This document shows positions 33,635 through 42,014 of a stretch of 64,000 nucleotides of DNA, piece after piece (within the stretch, counting starts at the first letter, position 1; each line of letters begins with the position of its first letter). The notes under the pieces were generated by a model, which worked only from the letters and a program-made list of their open reading frames with translations, searched no databases and was not told the DNA's origin. This DNA is from Streptomyces sp. LBL (GTDB lineage: Bacteria; Actinomycetota; Actinomycetes; Streptomycetales; Streptomycetaceae), in the NCBI RefSeq assembly GCF_029893585.1, contig NZ_JARXYX010000019.1, forward strand, positions 1-64,000, in the 5' to 3' direction. Position numbers and translations under genes: made by a program.

Positions 33635-34440
33635 GACTTCTTGGCCTTTGCGGTCCGAGCGGCGACCCACACGGCGACCGCGATCAGCGTGCCGAGGCCG
33701 AAGATCCAGCCGAACAGGCCCTCGCTGACCGGACCGAGTCCGCCCAGCTCAAGACCGCCGGGGCTTTCGGTGTCGTCACCGTTGACCGCGTCGAGGTACG
33801 CGATGATGTCCTGCTTGTTCTGCTCCGACAGCGTGGTGTCGGGGAAGGACGGCATGTTCTGCGGGCCGGTCTGCATGGCCTCGTAGATGTGCTTCGGGTT
33901 GACGCCCTCGAGGTCCGGTGCGTACTTGCCGTGCGTGAGCGCGCCGCCCTTGCCGGTGAAGTTGTGGCACTGCGCGCAGTTGGTGCGGAACAGCTCGCCG
34001 CCCTTGGCGATGTCGGCACCCTGGGGGCCGTACTGCGCGTTGGTCGGGACGTTCGGACCGGCGCCCAGCGAGGAGATGTACGCGGCCAGTTGGTCGATCT
34101 CGGCCTGCGTGTAGATGACCTTCTTCTTCGGGATCTGCGCGCCCGGCTGCTGGGCCGGCATACGGCCGGTGCCCACCTGGAAGTCGACGGCCGCGGCGCC
34201 CACACCCACGAGGCTCGGACCGTCGGAGGTGCCCTGACCGCCGGTGCCGTGGCAGCTGGCGCAGCCCACGGAGTAGAGCTTCTTGCCCTCGTCGATGGCG
34301 AGAGACTGGGCGGTTTCGTCGGCCGCAGCCTTGTCCGTGGGTGCGAACAGGACGTACAGCCCCCCGGTGCATGCCAGCGCGAGGAGTAGTACGACGACCG
34401 CCGCCAACGGATGGCGTCGTCGTGCGGAGAGCTTTTTCAC
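33631..34440 (-). CDS. qcrC: Cytochrome bc1 complex, dihaem cytochrome c subunit
   Basis: A 269-residue protein with an N-terminal membrane anchor and two haem c sites, CASCH (60-64) and CAQCH (155-159). A C-terminal membrane helix (about 243-262) follows. This dihaem cytochrome replaces a mobile cytochrome c and passes electrons directly to the CuA site of CtaC. It overlaps qcrA by 4 nt and sits 62 bp after ctaE. Confidence 0.95.
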   Translation of the reverse strand: MKKLSARRRHPLAAVVVLLLALACTGGLYVLFAPTDKAAADETAQSLAIDEGKKLYSVGCASCHGTGGQGTSDGPSLVGVGAAAVDFQVGTGRMPAQQPGAQIPKKKVIYTQAEIDQLAAYISSLGAGPNVPTNAQYGPQGADIAKGGELFRTNCAQCHNFTGKGGALTHGKYAPDLEGVNPKHIYEAMQTGPQNMPSFPDTTLSEQNKQDIIAYLDAVNGDDTESPGGLELGGLGPVSEGLFGWIFGLGTLIAVAVWVAARTAKAKKS

Positions 34441-34502
34441 GGATTACCCCGGTGTCAGGATCTTCTGCGTCGATGCTTCTGGAATTGCGGGAGCGGTCCC
34501 GG

Positions 34503-35123
34503 CTACTTGATCAGGTAGATCGTGGCGAAAAGGCCGATCCAGACGACATCGACGAAGTGCCAGTAGTAGGACACGACGATCGCGGCGGTCGCCTGCTCGT
34601 GCGTGAACCTCTTGGCCGCGTAGGTGCGGCCGAGGACGAACAGGAAGGCGATGAGGCCGCCCGTCACGTGCAGGCCATGGAAGCCGGTGGTGAGGTAGAA
34701 AACCGAGCCGTACGGGTCGGAGGAGAGCGAGAGCCCGTCCTTCTTCACCAGCTCCGTGTACTCGAAGATCTGACCACCGATGAAGATCGCACCCATGATG
34801 AAGGTGAGGATGAACCAACCGCGGAGTCTCTTCACGTCACCGCGCTCGGCGGCGAAGACGCCGAGCTGGCAGGTGAGGGAGGAGAGCACCAGGATCGTGG
34901 TGTTCACCGACGAGAAGGGGACGTTGAGGGCGCCCGCCATCTCCTTCCAGTGATCAGGACCCGTCACCGATCGCAGGGTGAAGTACATCGCGAAGAGGGC
35001 CGCGAAGAACATCAGCTCGGAACTCAGCCAGATGATGGTTCCGACGCTGGTGAGGTTCGGCCGGTTGACCGACGGGTGCGCGTGCCCGGTATCTACTGTC
35101 GTTGCTGTCGCCACGACCGACAT
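34503..35123 (-). CDS. ctaE: Cytochrome c oxidase subunit III
   Basis: A 206-residue protein with five hydrophobic helices and conserved blocks WLSSELMFF, FHGLHVTGG and the C-terminal YYWHFVDVVWIGLF. It is part of the aa3 oxidase but leads the qcrCAB operon rather than lying with ctaCDF, as in other actinobacteria. That layout supports joint assembly of the supercomplex. Confidence 0.95.
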   Translation of the reverse strand: MSVVATATTVDTGHAHPSVNRPNLTSVGTIIWLSSELMFFAALFAMYFTLRSVTGPDHWKEMAGALNVPFSSVNTTILVLSSLTCQLGVFAAERGDVKRLRGWFILTFIMGAIFIGGQIFEYTELVKKDGLSLSSDPYGSVFYLTTGFHGLHVTGGLIAFLFVLGRTYAAKRFTHEQATAAIVVSYYWHFVDVVWIGLFATIYLIK

Positions 35124-35227
35124 TATGTCGGTCGCTTATCCCGCCCTCACTCCCGGGGGTGCCGTTCGGAGTGTTCGCAGCTCGCGTGCGGCTCGTATGG
35201 CCCACGGAAGCGGTGTTCCGACAGGTG

Positions 35228-35254
35228 TTGACAGGCTGTCCAAGGGAGTAACAT
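35228..35254 (+). promoter_or_regulatory. Candidate promoter of the receiver-like gene
   Basis: A consensus TTGACA at 35228-35233 is followed after 15 bp by TAACAT (35249-35254), about 60 bp before the ATG at 35314. The spacer is short for a housekeeping promoter. Confidence 0.4.
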
Positions 35255-35313
35255 CCGCGGCATCGGGCCCCGCCCGTCTCACGTCCGTACGACGCCGATG
35301 TCACGGAGGAAGC

Positions 35314-35724
35314 ATGCAGCCGACCGCCACGGTGCTGGTCTACAGCGACGACTCCAACACCCGCGAGCAGGTGCGGTTGGCCTCCGGCAGGCGGCCGGCC
35401 CCCGATGTTCCGTTGGTCGAGTTCCTGGAGTGCGCCACTCCGGCCGCCGTGATCAAGGAACTGGACAAGGGCGGGATCGATGTCTGCGTCCTCGACGGTG
35501 AGGCCGTGCCCATGGGGGGCATGGGGGTCTGCCGGCAGATCAAGGACGAGATCTTCGAGTGTCCGCCGGTGCTGGTGCTCATGGGGCGGCCGCAGGACGC
35601 GTGGCTGGCCACCTGGAGCCGCGCGGAGGCGGCTGTGACGCTGCCGGTGGATCCGGTGGAGTTCGCGTCGGCCCTGGCTTCCCTGCTGCGGCAGAGCAAG
35701 ACTCTGAGCGTCCAGGAGCTCTGA
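35314..35724 (+). CDS. Receiver-like protein without output domain
   Basis: A 136-residue single-domain protein resembling a response-regulator receiver. It has acidic YSDDS near the N-terminus and CVLDGEAVPMGGMGVCRQIKDE, where the Asp sits at the phospho-acceptor position. No clear conserved Thr/Lys pair follows, so phosphorylation is uncertain. CGGAGGAAGC lies directly before the ATG. It is the only plus-strand gene inside the qcr/cta cluster. Its 3' end starts a seven-unit tandem repeat. Confidence 0.82.
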   Translation: MQPTATVLVYSDDSNTREQVRLASGRRPAPDVPLVEFLECATPAAVIKELDKGGIDVCVLDGEAVPMGGMGVCRQIKDEIFECPPVLVLMGRPQDAWLATWSRAEAAVTLPVDPVEFASALASLLRQSKTLSVQEL

Positions 35725-35823
35725 GCGTCCAGGAGCTCTGAGCGTCCAAAGGGCTCTGAGCGTCCAAAGGGCTCTGAGCGTCCAAAGGGCTCTGAGCGTC
35801 CAGGTGCTCTGAGCATCCAGGAG
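35702..35823 (+). repeat. 17/18-bp tandem repeat, seven units, each with a TGA
   Basis: Units begin at 35702, 35719, 35736, 35754, 35772, 35790 and 35807 with ctctgagcgtcca plus ggag or aaggg. The first unit encodes the last residues (TLSVQEL) of the receiver-like protein and the second contains its stop. It is the longest tandem array in the window and fills the gap before the L,D-transpeptidase gene. Confidence 0.92.
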
Positions 35824-35860
35824 CTCGGGGCCTTCGGGCCGCTTGCCGTCGAGGTGGCGC

Positions 35861-37120
35861 TCAGACGCTCTGGGGCCTCAGTCGTGCCTCTTCCTCCGGG
35901 TCCGGGCCCTCCGGGTTTCCGGCCACCAGGGCGCTGCCGCCGCGCCATTTCGTCCAGTCCAGGTTCCAGTCGCCGAAGCCGTTGCCGAAGGTCTCCATCG
36001 TGTTGCCGTCGGAGTGTATGACCTTCACCACGTCACCCTCGCGGACGGCGTTGAAGAACCACTCGGCGTTGCCGGTGCTCATGCCGGTGCAGCCGTGGCT
36101 GACGTTGGCGTAGCCCTGGGAGCCGACGGACCAGGGGGCGGCGTGGACGTACTCGCCGCTCCAGGTGACCCGGGTGGCGTAGTAGACGGGCAGGTCGTAC
36201 GACTCCGAGGAGCCCTCGGAGATGCCGACGGTGGCACTGCGCATACGTACGAAGTACTCCTTGCCCAGGACGACCTTGACGCCGTTGCGGGTCTCGAAGC
36301 CGGGCTTCCCGGTGGTGACCGGTATCTCCTTGATGACCTCGTTGTTCTTGTAGACCGTCATCGAGTGCGACGACGCGTCCGTGATGGCTATGACCCGGTC
36401 GCCCGTGGTCAGTCTGAGCGGCTTGGCCCGGCCGCCCCACAGCCGGTCGCTGATCTTGATGCCCTCCAGGTTGCTGCGGGCCTGGATGGTGGCGTGGGAG
36501 GGCCAGTACTCCTTGGGCCGGTAGTGGAGTTCCTTGTCGTCCACCCAGTGCCAGCCGCCCTCGACGGCCGGTATGGAGGACACCTTGAGGGCCCGTTCGA
36601 CGACGGCCCGCTGCGCCTTGTCCTTGACCGGTTTGCTCAGTTCGGCGGTGACGGGCTGGCCGACGCCGTACTCGCCCGTCTTCGGCCCGAACGTCACGTC
36701 CAGGCGCTTCTGGGTGACGGGCTTGCCGGTGTCGAAGGTGAGGACCTTGCGGCCGGGGGCGCCGTCCTCGTCCTCCGTGCTCACCCGAACCGTGTAGTGG
36801 GCGTTGGCGGCCAGCGGGGTGGTGCTGTGCCAGCGGGTGCCGTCGGCGGAGAGTTCGCCCGCCACATAGCGTCCGGTGGCGTCCAGGGCCGTCACGTCCG
36901 TGATGCGGCCGTCGTCGTCCTCGGCGGTGACTTCCAGGGGCTTGTCGGGGTCGGCTTTCCTGCCGTCGCCGACGGGGCCCTTGACGGCGATCTCGTCCGC
37001 CGCGTCGTACGGCTCGGCGGACAGCGGGTGGTCGCCGCTGCAGGCGGTGAGGCCCCCGCCAAGGGCGATCACCAGCAGCGTGCAGCCGACGACAGTGCGG
37101 TTACGGGGTGCGTGGTTCAT
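35861..37120 (-). CDS. L,D-transpeptidase lipoprotein (Ig-like plus YkuD)
   Basis: Forms 3-3 cross-links in peptidoglycan on the outer face of the membrane. The 419-residue protein has lipobox LTAC (Cys27), two Ig-like domains (about 45-240), a YkuD catalytic domain (about 242-370) with His326, His342 and catalytic Cys344 in SHGC, and a short extension with several Trp. The design matches mycobacterial LdtMt2. It lies in the respiratory cluster in the same direction as cta genes but separated from ctaF by a strong terminator, so it has its own transcript. Confidence 0.93.
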   Translation of the reverse strand: MNHAPRNRTVVGCTLLVIALGGGLTACSGDHPLSAEPYDAADEIAVKGPVGDGRKADPDKPLEVTAEDDDGRITDVTALDATGRYVAGELSADGTRWHSTTPLAANAHYTVRVSTEDEDGAPGRKVLTFDTGKPVTQKRLDVTFGPKTGEYGVGQPVTAELSKPVKDKAQRAVVERALKVSSIPAVEGGWHWVDDKELHYRPKEYWPSHATIQARSNLEGIKISDRLWGGRAKPLRLTTGDRVIAITDASSHSMTVYKNNEVIKEIPVTTGKPGFETRNGVKVVLGKEYFVRMRSATVGISEGSSESYDLPVYYATRVTWSGEYVHAAPWSVGSQGYANVSHGCTGMSTGNAEWFFNAVREGDVVKVIHSDGNTMETFGNGFGDWNLDWTKWRGGSALVAGNPEGPDPEEEARLRPQSV

Positions 37121-37197
37121 GAGCTCACGCTAGGAAGCCCCGTCAAGCGCGGCGCGCTGGGCGACTCGAACGAGGGACAAGATGTGCTGCAAAAGCA

Positions 37198-37233
37198 GGA
37201 GCCCGGACGCTCCTTACGGAGTGTCCGGGCTCC
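37198..37233 (-). terminator. Strong terminator of the ctaCDF operon
   Basis: The arms 37198-37213 and 37218-37233 pair over GGAGCCCGGAC and most of the inner bases. On the minus strand the stem is followed by TGCTTTTGC. It lies 18 bp past the ctaF stop and has the best T-tail in the window. Confidence 0.85.
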
Positions 37234-37250
37234 GGAGAGCTCGCCTCGTG

Positions 37251-37649
37251 CTACTGGGTGCGGTTCTCACCGCGGTAGTACTCGAAGACCCAGCCCCACA
37301 GGCCCAGCAGGATCAGCGGCGCCGAGAAGTACATCAGCCACCAGCCGATCGCCACCGAGAAGAAGGCCAGCGCGCCGCCGACCGCCAGGAAGAGCGGCTG
37401 CCAGCTGTGCGGGCTGAAGAACCCGACCTCACCGGCTTCGTCCGCGACGTCGGCTTCCTTGTTGTCCTGGGCACCGGCGTCCACCCGCTTGGCCGTGAAG
37501 CCGAGGTAGAAGCCGATCATGACGGACAGACCGAAGGCCAGGAAGAGCGCCGTCGTGCCGGCCGGCTCCTTCGACCACACGCCGTAGACGATCGCCATGG
37601 CGAGGATGAAGACGCTCAGCCAGATGAACATCCTGCCCTGGATCTTCAC
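37251..37649 (-). CDS. ctaF: Cytochrome c oxidase subunit IV, actinobacterial type
   Basis: A 132-residue protein with four hydrophobic helices (about 7-27, 32-52, 87-104 and 107-125) and a charged cytoplasmic loop. It is the small CtaF subunit specific to actinobacterial aa3 oxidases. It overlaps ctaD by 4 nt. A strong terminator follows. Confidence 0.93.
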   Translation of the reverse strand: MKIQGRMFIWLSVFILAMAIVYGVWSKEPAGTTALFLAFGLSVMIGFYLGFTAKRVDAGAQDNKEADVADEAGEVGFFSPHSWQPLFLAVGGALAFFSVAIGWWLMYFSAPLILLGLWGWVFEYYRGENRTQ

Positions 37650-39388
37650 TTGCCGGCCTCCTTGCCGCCGTTGCCGGCCAGAGCCTTCTCCCCGTGACCG
37701 GCGTTCTCGAGCTGGTCGAGCGCGGCGATCTCGGGGTGGTGCAGGTCGAACGCCGGGGATTCACTGCGGATCCGCGGCAGGGTGAGGAAGTTGTGACGCG
37801 GGGGCGGGCAGGAGGTCGCCCACTCCAGCGACCGGCCGTAGCCCCACGGGTCGTCGACGCCGACCGGCTTGCCGTACTTGGCCGTCTTCCACACGTTGTA
37901 GAGGAACGGCAGGACCGACAGGCCGAGCAGGAACGAGCTGATCGTCGAGATCGTGTTCAGGGCGGTGAAGCCGTCGGCCGCGAGGTAGTCCGCGTAACGA
38001 CGGGGCATGCCCTCGGCGCCCAGCCAGTGCTGGACCAGGAAGGTGCCGTGGAACCCGATGAACAGGGTCCAGAACGTGATCTTGCCGAGGCGCTCGTCGA
38101 GCATCTTGCCGGTCATCTTCGGCCACCAGAAGTGGAAGCCGGAGAACATGGCGAAGACGACGGTGCCGAAGACGACGTAGTGGAAGTGCGCCACCACGAA
38201 GTACGAGTCGGAGACGTGGAAGTCCATCGGCGGCGAGGCCAGGATGACACCGGTCAGACCACCGAAGGTGAAGGTGATCAGGAAGCCGGTCGCCCACAGC
38301 ATCGGGGTCTCGAAACTCAGGGACCCCTTCCACATCGTTCCGATCCAGTTGAAGAACTTCACGCCTGTTGGCACGGCGATGAGGAACGTCATGAAGGAGA
38401 AGAACGGCAGGAGGACACCGCCGGTGACGTACATGTGGTGGGCCCACACCGTCACGGACAGGCCCGCGATGGAGATGGTCGCCGCGATCAGGCCCATGTA
38501 GCCGAACATCGGCTTGCGCGAGAACACCGGGATCACTTCGGAGATGATCCCGAAGAACGGTAGCGCGATGATGTACACCTCTGGATGGCCGAAGAACCAG
38601 AAGAGGTGTTGCCAGAGCAGGGCTCCGCCGTTTGCCGCGTCGAAGACGTGGGCGCCGAACTTGCGGTCCGCCTCCAGCGCGAACAGCGCGGCCGCCAGGA
38701 CCGGGAAGGCCAGCAGGACCAGGACACCGGTCAGCAGCACGTTCCACACGAAGATCGGCATGCGGAACATGGTCATGCCCGGCGCGCGCATGCAGATGAT
38801 GGTGGTGATGAAGTTGACCGAGCCGAGGATGGTGCCGAAGCCGGAGAAGGCCAGACCCATGATCCACATGTCGGCGCCGATGCCCGGGCTGCGGACCGCG
38901 TCCGACAGCGGGCTGTAGGCGAACCAGCCGAAGTCGGCCGCGCCCTGCGGGGTGAGGAAGCCACCCACCGCGATGAGCGAGCCGAACAGGTACAGCCAGT
39001 AGGCGAACATGTTCAGCCGGGGGAAGGCCACGTCCGGCGCGCCGATCTGCAGCGGCATGATCCAGTTGGCGAAGCCGGCGAACAGCGGCGTCGCGAACAT
39101 CAGCAGCATGATCGTGCCGTGCATCGTGAACGCCTGGTTGAACTGTTCGTTCGACATGATCTGCAGGCCCGGACGGGCCAGCTCGGCGCGCATGAACAGC
39201 GCCATCACGCCACCGATGCAGAAGAACGCGAACGACGTGACCAGGTACAGCGTCCCGATCGTCTTGTGGTCAGTGGTCGTCAGCCACTTGATGACCACGC
39301 TGCCGCGGTTCTGGCGCCTGACCGGCAGCTCGTCCTCGTAATGGGACCCTGCTGCCGCGGCACCCTGAGGTTCATTGAGGATGCTCAC
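37646..39388 (-). CDS. ctaD: Cytochrome c oxidase subunit I
   Basis: The catalytic subunit of the aa3 oxidase, binding haem a, haem a3 and CuB. The 580-residue protein has twelve membrane helices. Haem/CuB histidines lie in FTMHGTIM, WFFGHPEVYI (with the cross-linked Tyr), WAHHMYV and HFHYVVFG, and the proton-path block is normal. It overlaps ctaC and ctaF by 4 nt each, so ctaCDF is one translationally coupled operon. Confidence 0.96.
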   Translation of the reverse strand: MSILNEPQGAAAAGSHYEDELPVRRQNRGSVVIKWLTTTDHKTIGTLYLVTSFAFFCIGGVMALFMRAELARPGLQIMSNEQFNQAFTMHGTIMLLMFATPLFAGFANWIMPLQIGAPDVAFPRLNMFAYWLYLFGSLIAVGGFLTPQGAADFGWFAYSPLSDAVRSPGIGADMWIMGLAFSGFGTILGSVNFITTIICMRAPGMTMFRMPIFVWNVLLTGVLVLLAFPVLAAALFALEADRKFGAHVFDAANGGALLWQHLFWFFGHPEVYIIALPFFGIISEVIPVFSRKPMFGYMGLIAATISIAGLSVTVWAHHMYVTGGVLLPFFSFMTFLIAVPTGVKFFNWIGTMWKGSLSFETPMLWATGFLITFTFGGLTGVILASPPMDFHVSDSYFVVAHFHYVVFGTVVFAMFSGFHFWWPKMTGKMLDERLGKITFWTLFIGFHGTFLVQHWLGAEGMPRRYADYLAADGFTALNTISTISSFLLGLSVLPFLYNVWKTAKYGKPVGVDDPWGYGRSLEWATSCPPPRHNFLTLPRIRSESPAFDLHHPEIAALDQLENAGHGEKALAGNGGKEAGK

Positions 39389-40344
39389 AGGTTGTTCGTC
39401 TCCCGGTTCTTCTCATGGGCGGTCTGCTCGATGCCCGCGGGAACGTAACCGGTCTGCCCCTTCTTGGCGAGGTCCTTGAGGTGCTGCTCGTAGCGCTCGG
39501 GGGAGACGACCTTCACGTTGAACAGCATCCGCGAGTGGTCGACGCCGCACAGCTCGGCGCACTTGCCCCGGAAGGTGCCCTCCTTGTTGGGAGTCACCTC
39601 GAAGGCGTTGGTGTGGCCCGGGATGACGTCCTGCTTCATCAGGAACGGCAGTACCCAGAACGAGTGGATGACATCCCGCGAGGTGAGGATGAAGCGGACC
39701 GTCTTGCCCTTGGGCAGCCACAGGGTGGGGCCCGGGTTGCCGGTCTGCGGGTTCCGCGTGCCGGGCGTGCCCACGTCGTAGACACCGCCGGCGTTCGCCG
39801 GGAAGGCGTCCTTGAATCGCTTCGGGATCGCGTCCAGGTTCGCGTCGGTCTTCGCGTTGCCGCTGGAACCGTCGACGGGCGCGACGTAGTTGAAGCCCCA
39901 GCTCCACTGGAATCCGACGACGTTGACCGTGACGTCGGGATTCTTCTTGAGGCTGAGGAGCTTCGACTCGTCACGGGCCGTGAAGTAGAAGAGCACCGAG
40001 ACGATGATGAGCGGGACCACCGTGTACAGCGCCTCGATGGGCATGTTGTACCGGGTCTGTGGAGGGACCTCGACCTTGGTGCGGCTGCGCCGGTGGAAGA
40101 ACGCACTCCACAGGATCAGGCCCCACACCAGCACGCCGACGGCGAGCGCGGCGGCCCATGAGCCCTGCCACAGGGAGAGGATCCGCGGAGCCTCTTCCGT
40201 GGTCGGGGTGGGCATGCCAAGGCGGGGGAAGTCCTCGTATGTGCAACCGGTGGCGGTCGCCAGGACCAGGCCCGCGGTCAGTGCCTGCAGCAGCTTCCGC
40301 CGCATCGGGCGCCGCGGCGAGCGGTCGGAGCCGTTGGGACTCAC
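39385..40344 (-). CDS. ctaC: Cytochrome c oxidase subunit II
   Basis: Carries the CuA centre that takes electrons from QcrC. The 319-residue lipoprotein has lipobox ATGC (Cys34), two membrane helices (about 58-82 and 102-122), and a complete CuA set: His227, Cys262, Cys266, His270 and Met273. A Gly/Asn-rich insert (about 158-205) before the CuA fold is typical of actinobacteria. GTG 40344 has GGAAGG 6 nt upstream; the longer upstream frame lacks a good start. Confidence 0.95.
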   Translation of the reverse strand: MSPNGSDRSPRRPMRRKLLQALTAGLVLATATGCTYEDFPRLGMPTPTTEEAPRILSLWQGSWAAALAVGVLVWGLILWSAFFHRRSRTKVEVPPQTRYNMPIEALYTVVPLIIVSVLFYFTARDESKLLSLKKNPDVTVNVVGFQWSWGFNYVAPVDGSSGNAKTDANLDAIPKRFKDAFPANAGGVYDVGTPGTRNPQTGNPGPTLWLPKGKTVRFILTSRDVIHSFWVLPFLMKQDVIPGHTNAFEVTPNKEGTFRGKCAELCGVDHSRMLFNVKVVSPERYEQHLKDLAKKGQTGYVPAGIEQTAHEKNRETNNL

Positions 40345-40570
40345 GTAGCGCCTTCCCGAGAGTCTCGCCCGCGCGGTTGGCTGCGGCCTTCTCGCTGGTC
40401 GGTCGCCGCCCTGCGTCGGGCAGGGGTTTGGATGTTTATGCGGAGCAAACCCTAGCCGACGCCCTCCGGGGGGTCGCGGGGAGGGGGGCATACGCGCCGC
40501 GGCTTATTCCGAGTGGCGCCCAATGGCTCGGGAGTGCGGCTTGTGTGGTGTGTGCGGGTGGTTTGTGGTT

Positions 40571-40602
40571 GACCGCGCAGTTCCCCACGCCCCTTCGGGG
40601 CG
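40571..40602 (+). repeat. Dispersed GC-rich intergenic element, copy 3
   Basis: gaccgcgcagttccc, then acgccccttcggggcg, with a perfect 6-bp stem (40588-40593 with 40597-40602) and TTC loop. This sequence is one I recall as frequent between Streptomyces genes. It ends 14 nt before the GTG of the desulfurase fusion. Confidence 0.6.
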
Positions 40603-40616
40603 CTTAGCGTTGCCCT

Positions 40617-41993
40617 GTGCCGTACTTCGACGCTGCTTCCAGTGCCCCACTCCACCCCGTTGCCCGGCAGGCGCTGCTGGCCTCCCTGGACGAGGGGTGG
40701 GCCGATCCCGCGCGGTTGTACCGGGAGGGGCGCCGGGCGCGGATGCTGCTGGACGCGGCGCGGGAGACGACTGCCGAGCTCGTGGGCTGCCGTGCCGACG
40801 AGTTGGTCTTCACCTCGTCCGGATCCCGGGCCGTGCACGCGGGGATCGCGGGGGCGTTGGCGGGCCGCCGGCGGGTCGGACGTCACCTGACCGTGTCATC
40901 GGTCGAACATTCCTCGGTGCTGCACACGGCCGACGCGCACGAGGCCGACGGCGGGACGGTCACCCAGGTCGCGGTGGACCGTACGGGCGCGGTGAGCGTG
41001 CGGTCGTACGAGGACGCCCTGCGTACCGACACCGCGCTGGCCTGCCTGCAGTCGGCCAATCACGAGGTGGGGACCGAGCAGCCGGTGGCCTCCGTGGCCG
41101 AGGTGTGCCGGGCGGCCGGGGTGCCGTTGCTGGTGGACGCGGCGCAGTCGCTGGCGTGGGGGAGGGTGGCGGGCGACTGGTCGTTGCTCGCGGCCAGCGC
41201 CCACAAGTGGGGCGGGCCCCCGGGGGTCGGGCTGCTCGTCGTACGGAAAGGGGTGCGGTTCGCTCCGCGAGGGCCCGCGGACGAGCGGGAGTCGGGGCGG
41301 GCGGCCGGGTTCGAGAACATTCCGGCGATCGTGGCGGCGGCTGCCTCGCTGCGGGCCGTGCGGGCCGAGGCGGCTCAGGAGGCGCCACGGCTGCGGGAGC
41401 TGACGGAGCTGATCCGGGCGCGGGTGCCGCGGTCGGTGCCGGATGTGGAGGTGGTCGGCGATCCACGGCGGCGGCTGCCCGGGATCGTCACCTTCTCGTG
41501 TCTCTATGTCGACGGAGAGACACTGCTGCACGAGCTGGACCGCGCCGGTTTCTCCGTCTCGTCCGGCTCGTCCTGTACGAGCAGCACGCTGACGCCCAGC
41601 CATGTGCTCAGGGCGATGGGGGTGCTGAGCGAGGGAAACGTGCGGGTGTCGTTGCCGCCGGGGACGACGAGAGAGGACGTCGAGCGGTTCCTGGAGCTGC
41701 TGCCGGGGGCGGTGGCCGGGGTGCGGGAGAAGCTGGGGGCGCCGGCCGCCGAGACCGCCGTGCACGAGGACGTCCTGGTCGTGGACTCGCTCGGCAGGCG
41801 GTGCCCGATCCCGGTGATCGAACTGGCGAAGGTCATCGGGGACGTGCCGGTGGGCGGCACGGTCCGGGTGCTCTCCGACGACGAGGCGGCGCGGCTGGAC
41901 ATCCCCGCGTGGTGCGAGATGCGGGGCCAGGAGTACGTGGGTGAGGAGCCGGCGGAACGGGGCTCGGCCTACGTGGTCCGCCGGCTCTCCTGA
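40617..41993 (+). CDS. Cysteine desulfurase fused to a TusA-type sulfur carrier
   Basis: A 458-residue two-domain protein. The N-terminal class V PLP enzyme (1-375) keeps Asp174, Schiff-base Lys197 (SAHKWGG) and the persulfide Cys320 in SSGSSC, typical of NifS/IscS. The C-terminal TusA/SirA domain (about 386-458) has the CPxP motif (Cys396 in RRCPIPV). Persulfide could pass from Cys320 to Cys396 within one polypeptide. GTG 40617 lacks a ribosome site, so translation may be leaderless. Possible uses are tRNA thiolation, molybdopterin or Fe-S assembly; erpA and nadA lie 5 kb away. The stop is duplicated. Confidence 0.92.
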   Translation: MPYFDAASSAPLHPVARQALLASLDEGWADPARLYREGRRARMLLDAARETTAELVGCRADELVFTSSGSRAVHAGIAGALAGRRRVGRHLTVSSVEHSSVLHTADAHEADGGTVTQVAVDRTGAVSVRSYEDALRTDTALACLQSANHEVGTEQPVASVAEVCRAAGVPLLVDAAQSLAWGRVAGDWSLLAASAHKWGGPPGVGLLVVRKGVRFAPRGPADERESGRAAGFENIPAIVAAAASLRAVRAEAAQEAPRLRELTELIRARVPRSVPDVEVVGDPRRRLPGIVTFSCLYVDGETLLHELDRAGFSVSSGSSCTSSTLTPSHVLRAMGVLSEGNVRVSLPPGTTREDVERFLELLPGAVAGVREKLGAPAAETAVHEDVLVVDSLGRRCPIPVIELAKVIGDVPVGGTVRVLSDDEAARLDIPAWCEMRGQEYVGEEPAERGSAYVVRRLS

Positions 41994-42014
41994 CTCAGCG
42001 TCTCCTGACTCAGC
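41986..42014. repeat. 15-bp duplication at convergent stops
   Basis: tctcctgactcagcg at 41986-42000 is repeated from 42001. TGA appears in frame at 41991 (the desulfurase stop) and 42006. The adoK stop (TGA on the minus strand, 42010-42012) lies in the second copy. Confidence 0.88.

Noticed and set aside
35702..35823. CRISPR-like array
   Set aside because: Units are contiguous 17-18-mers with no spacers, and no cas gene is present.
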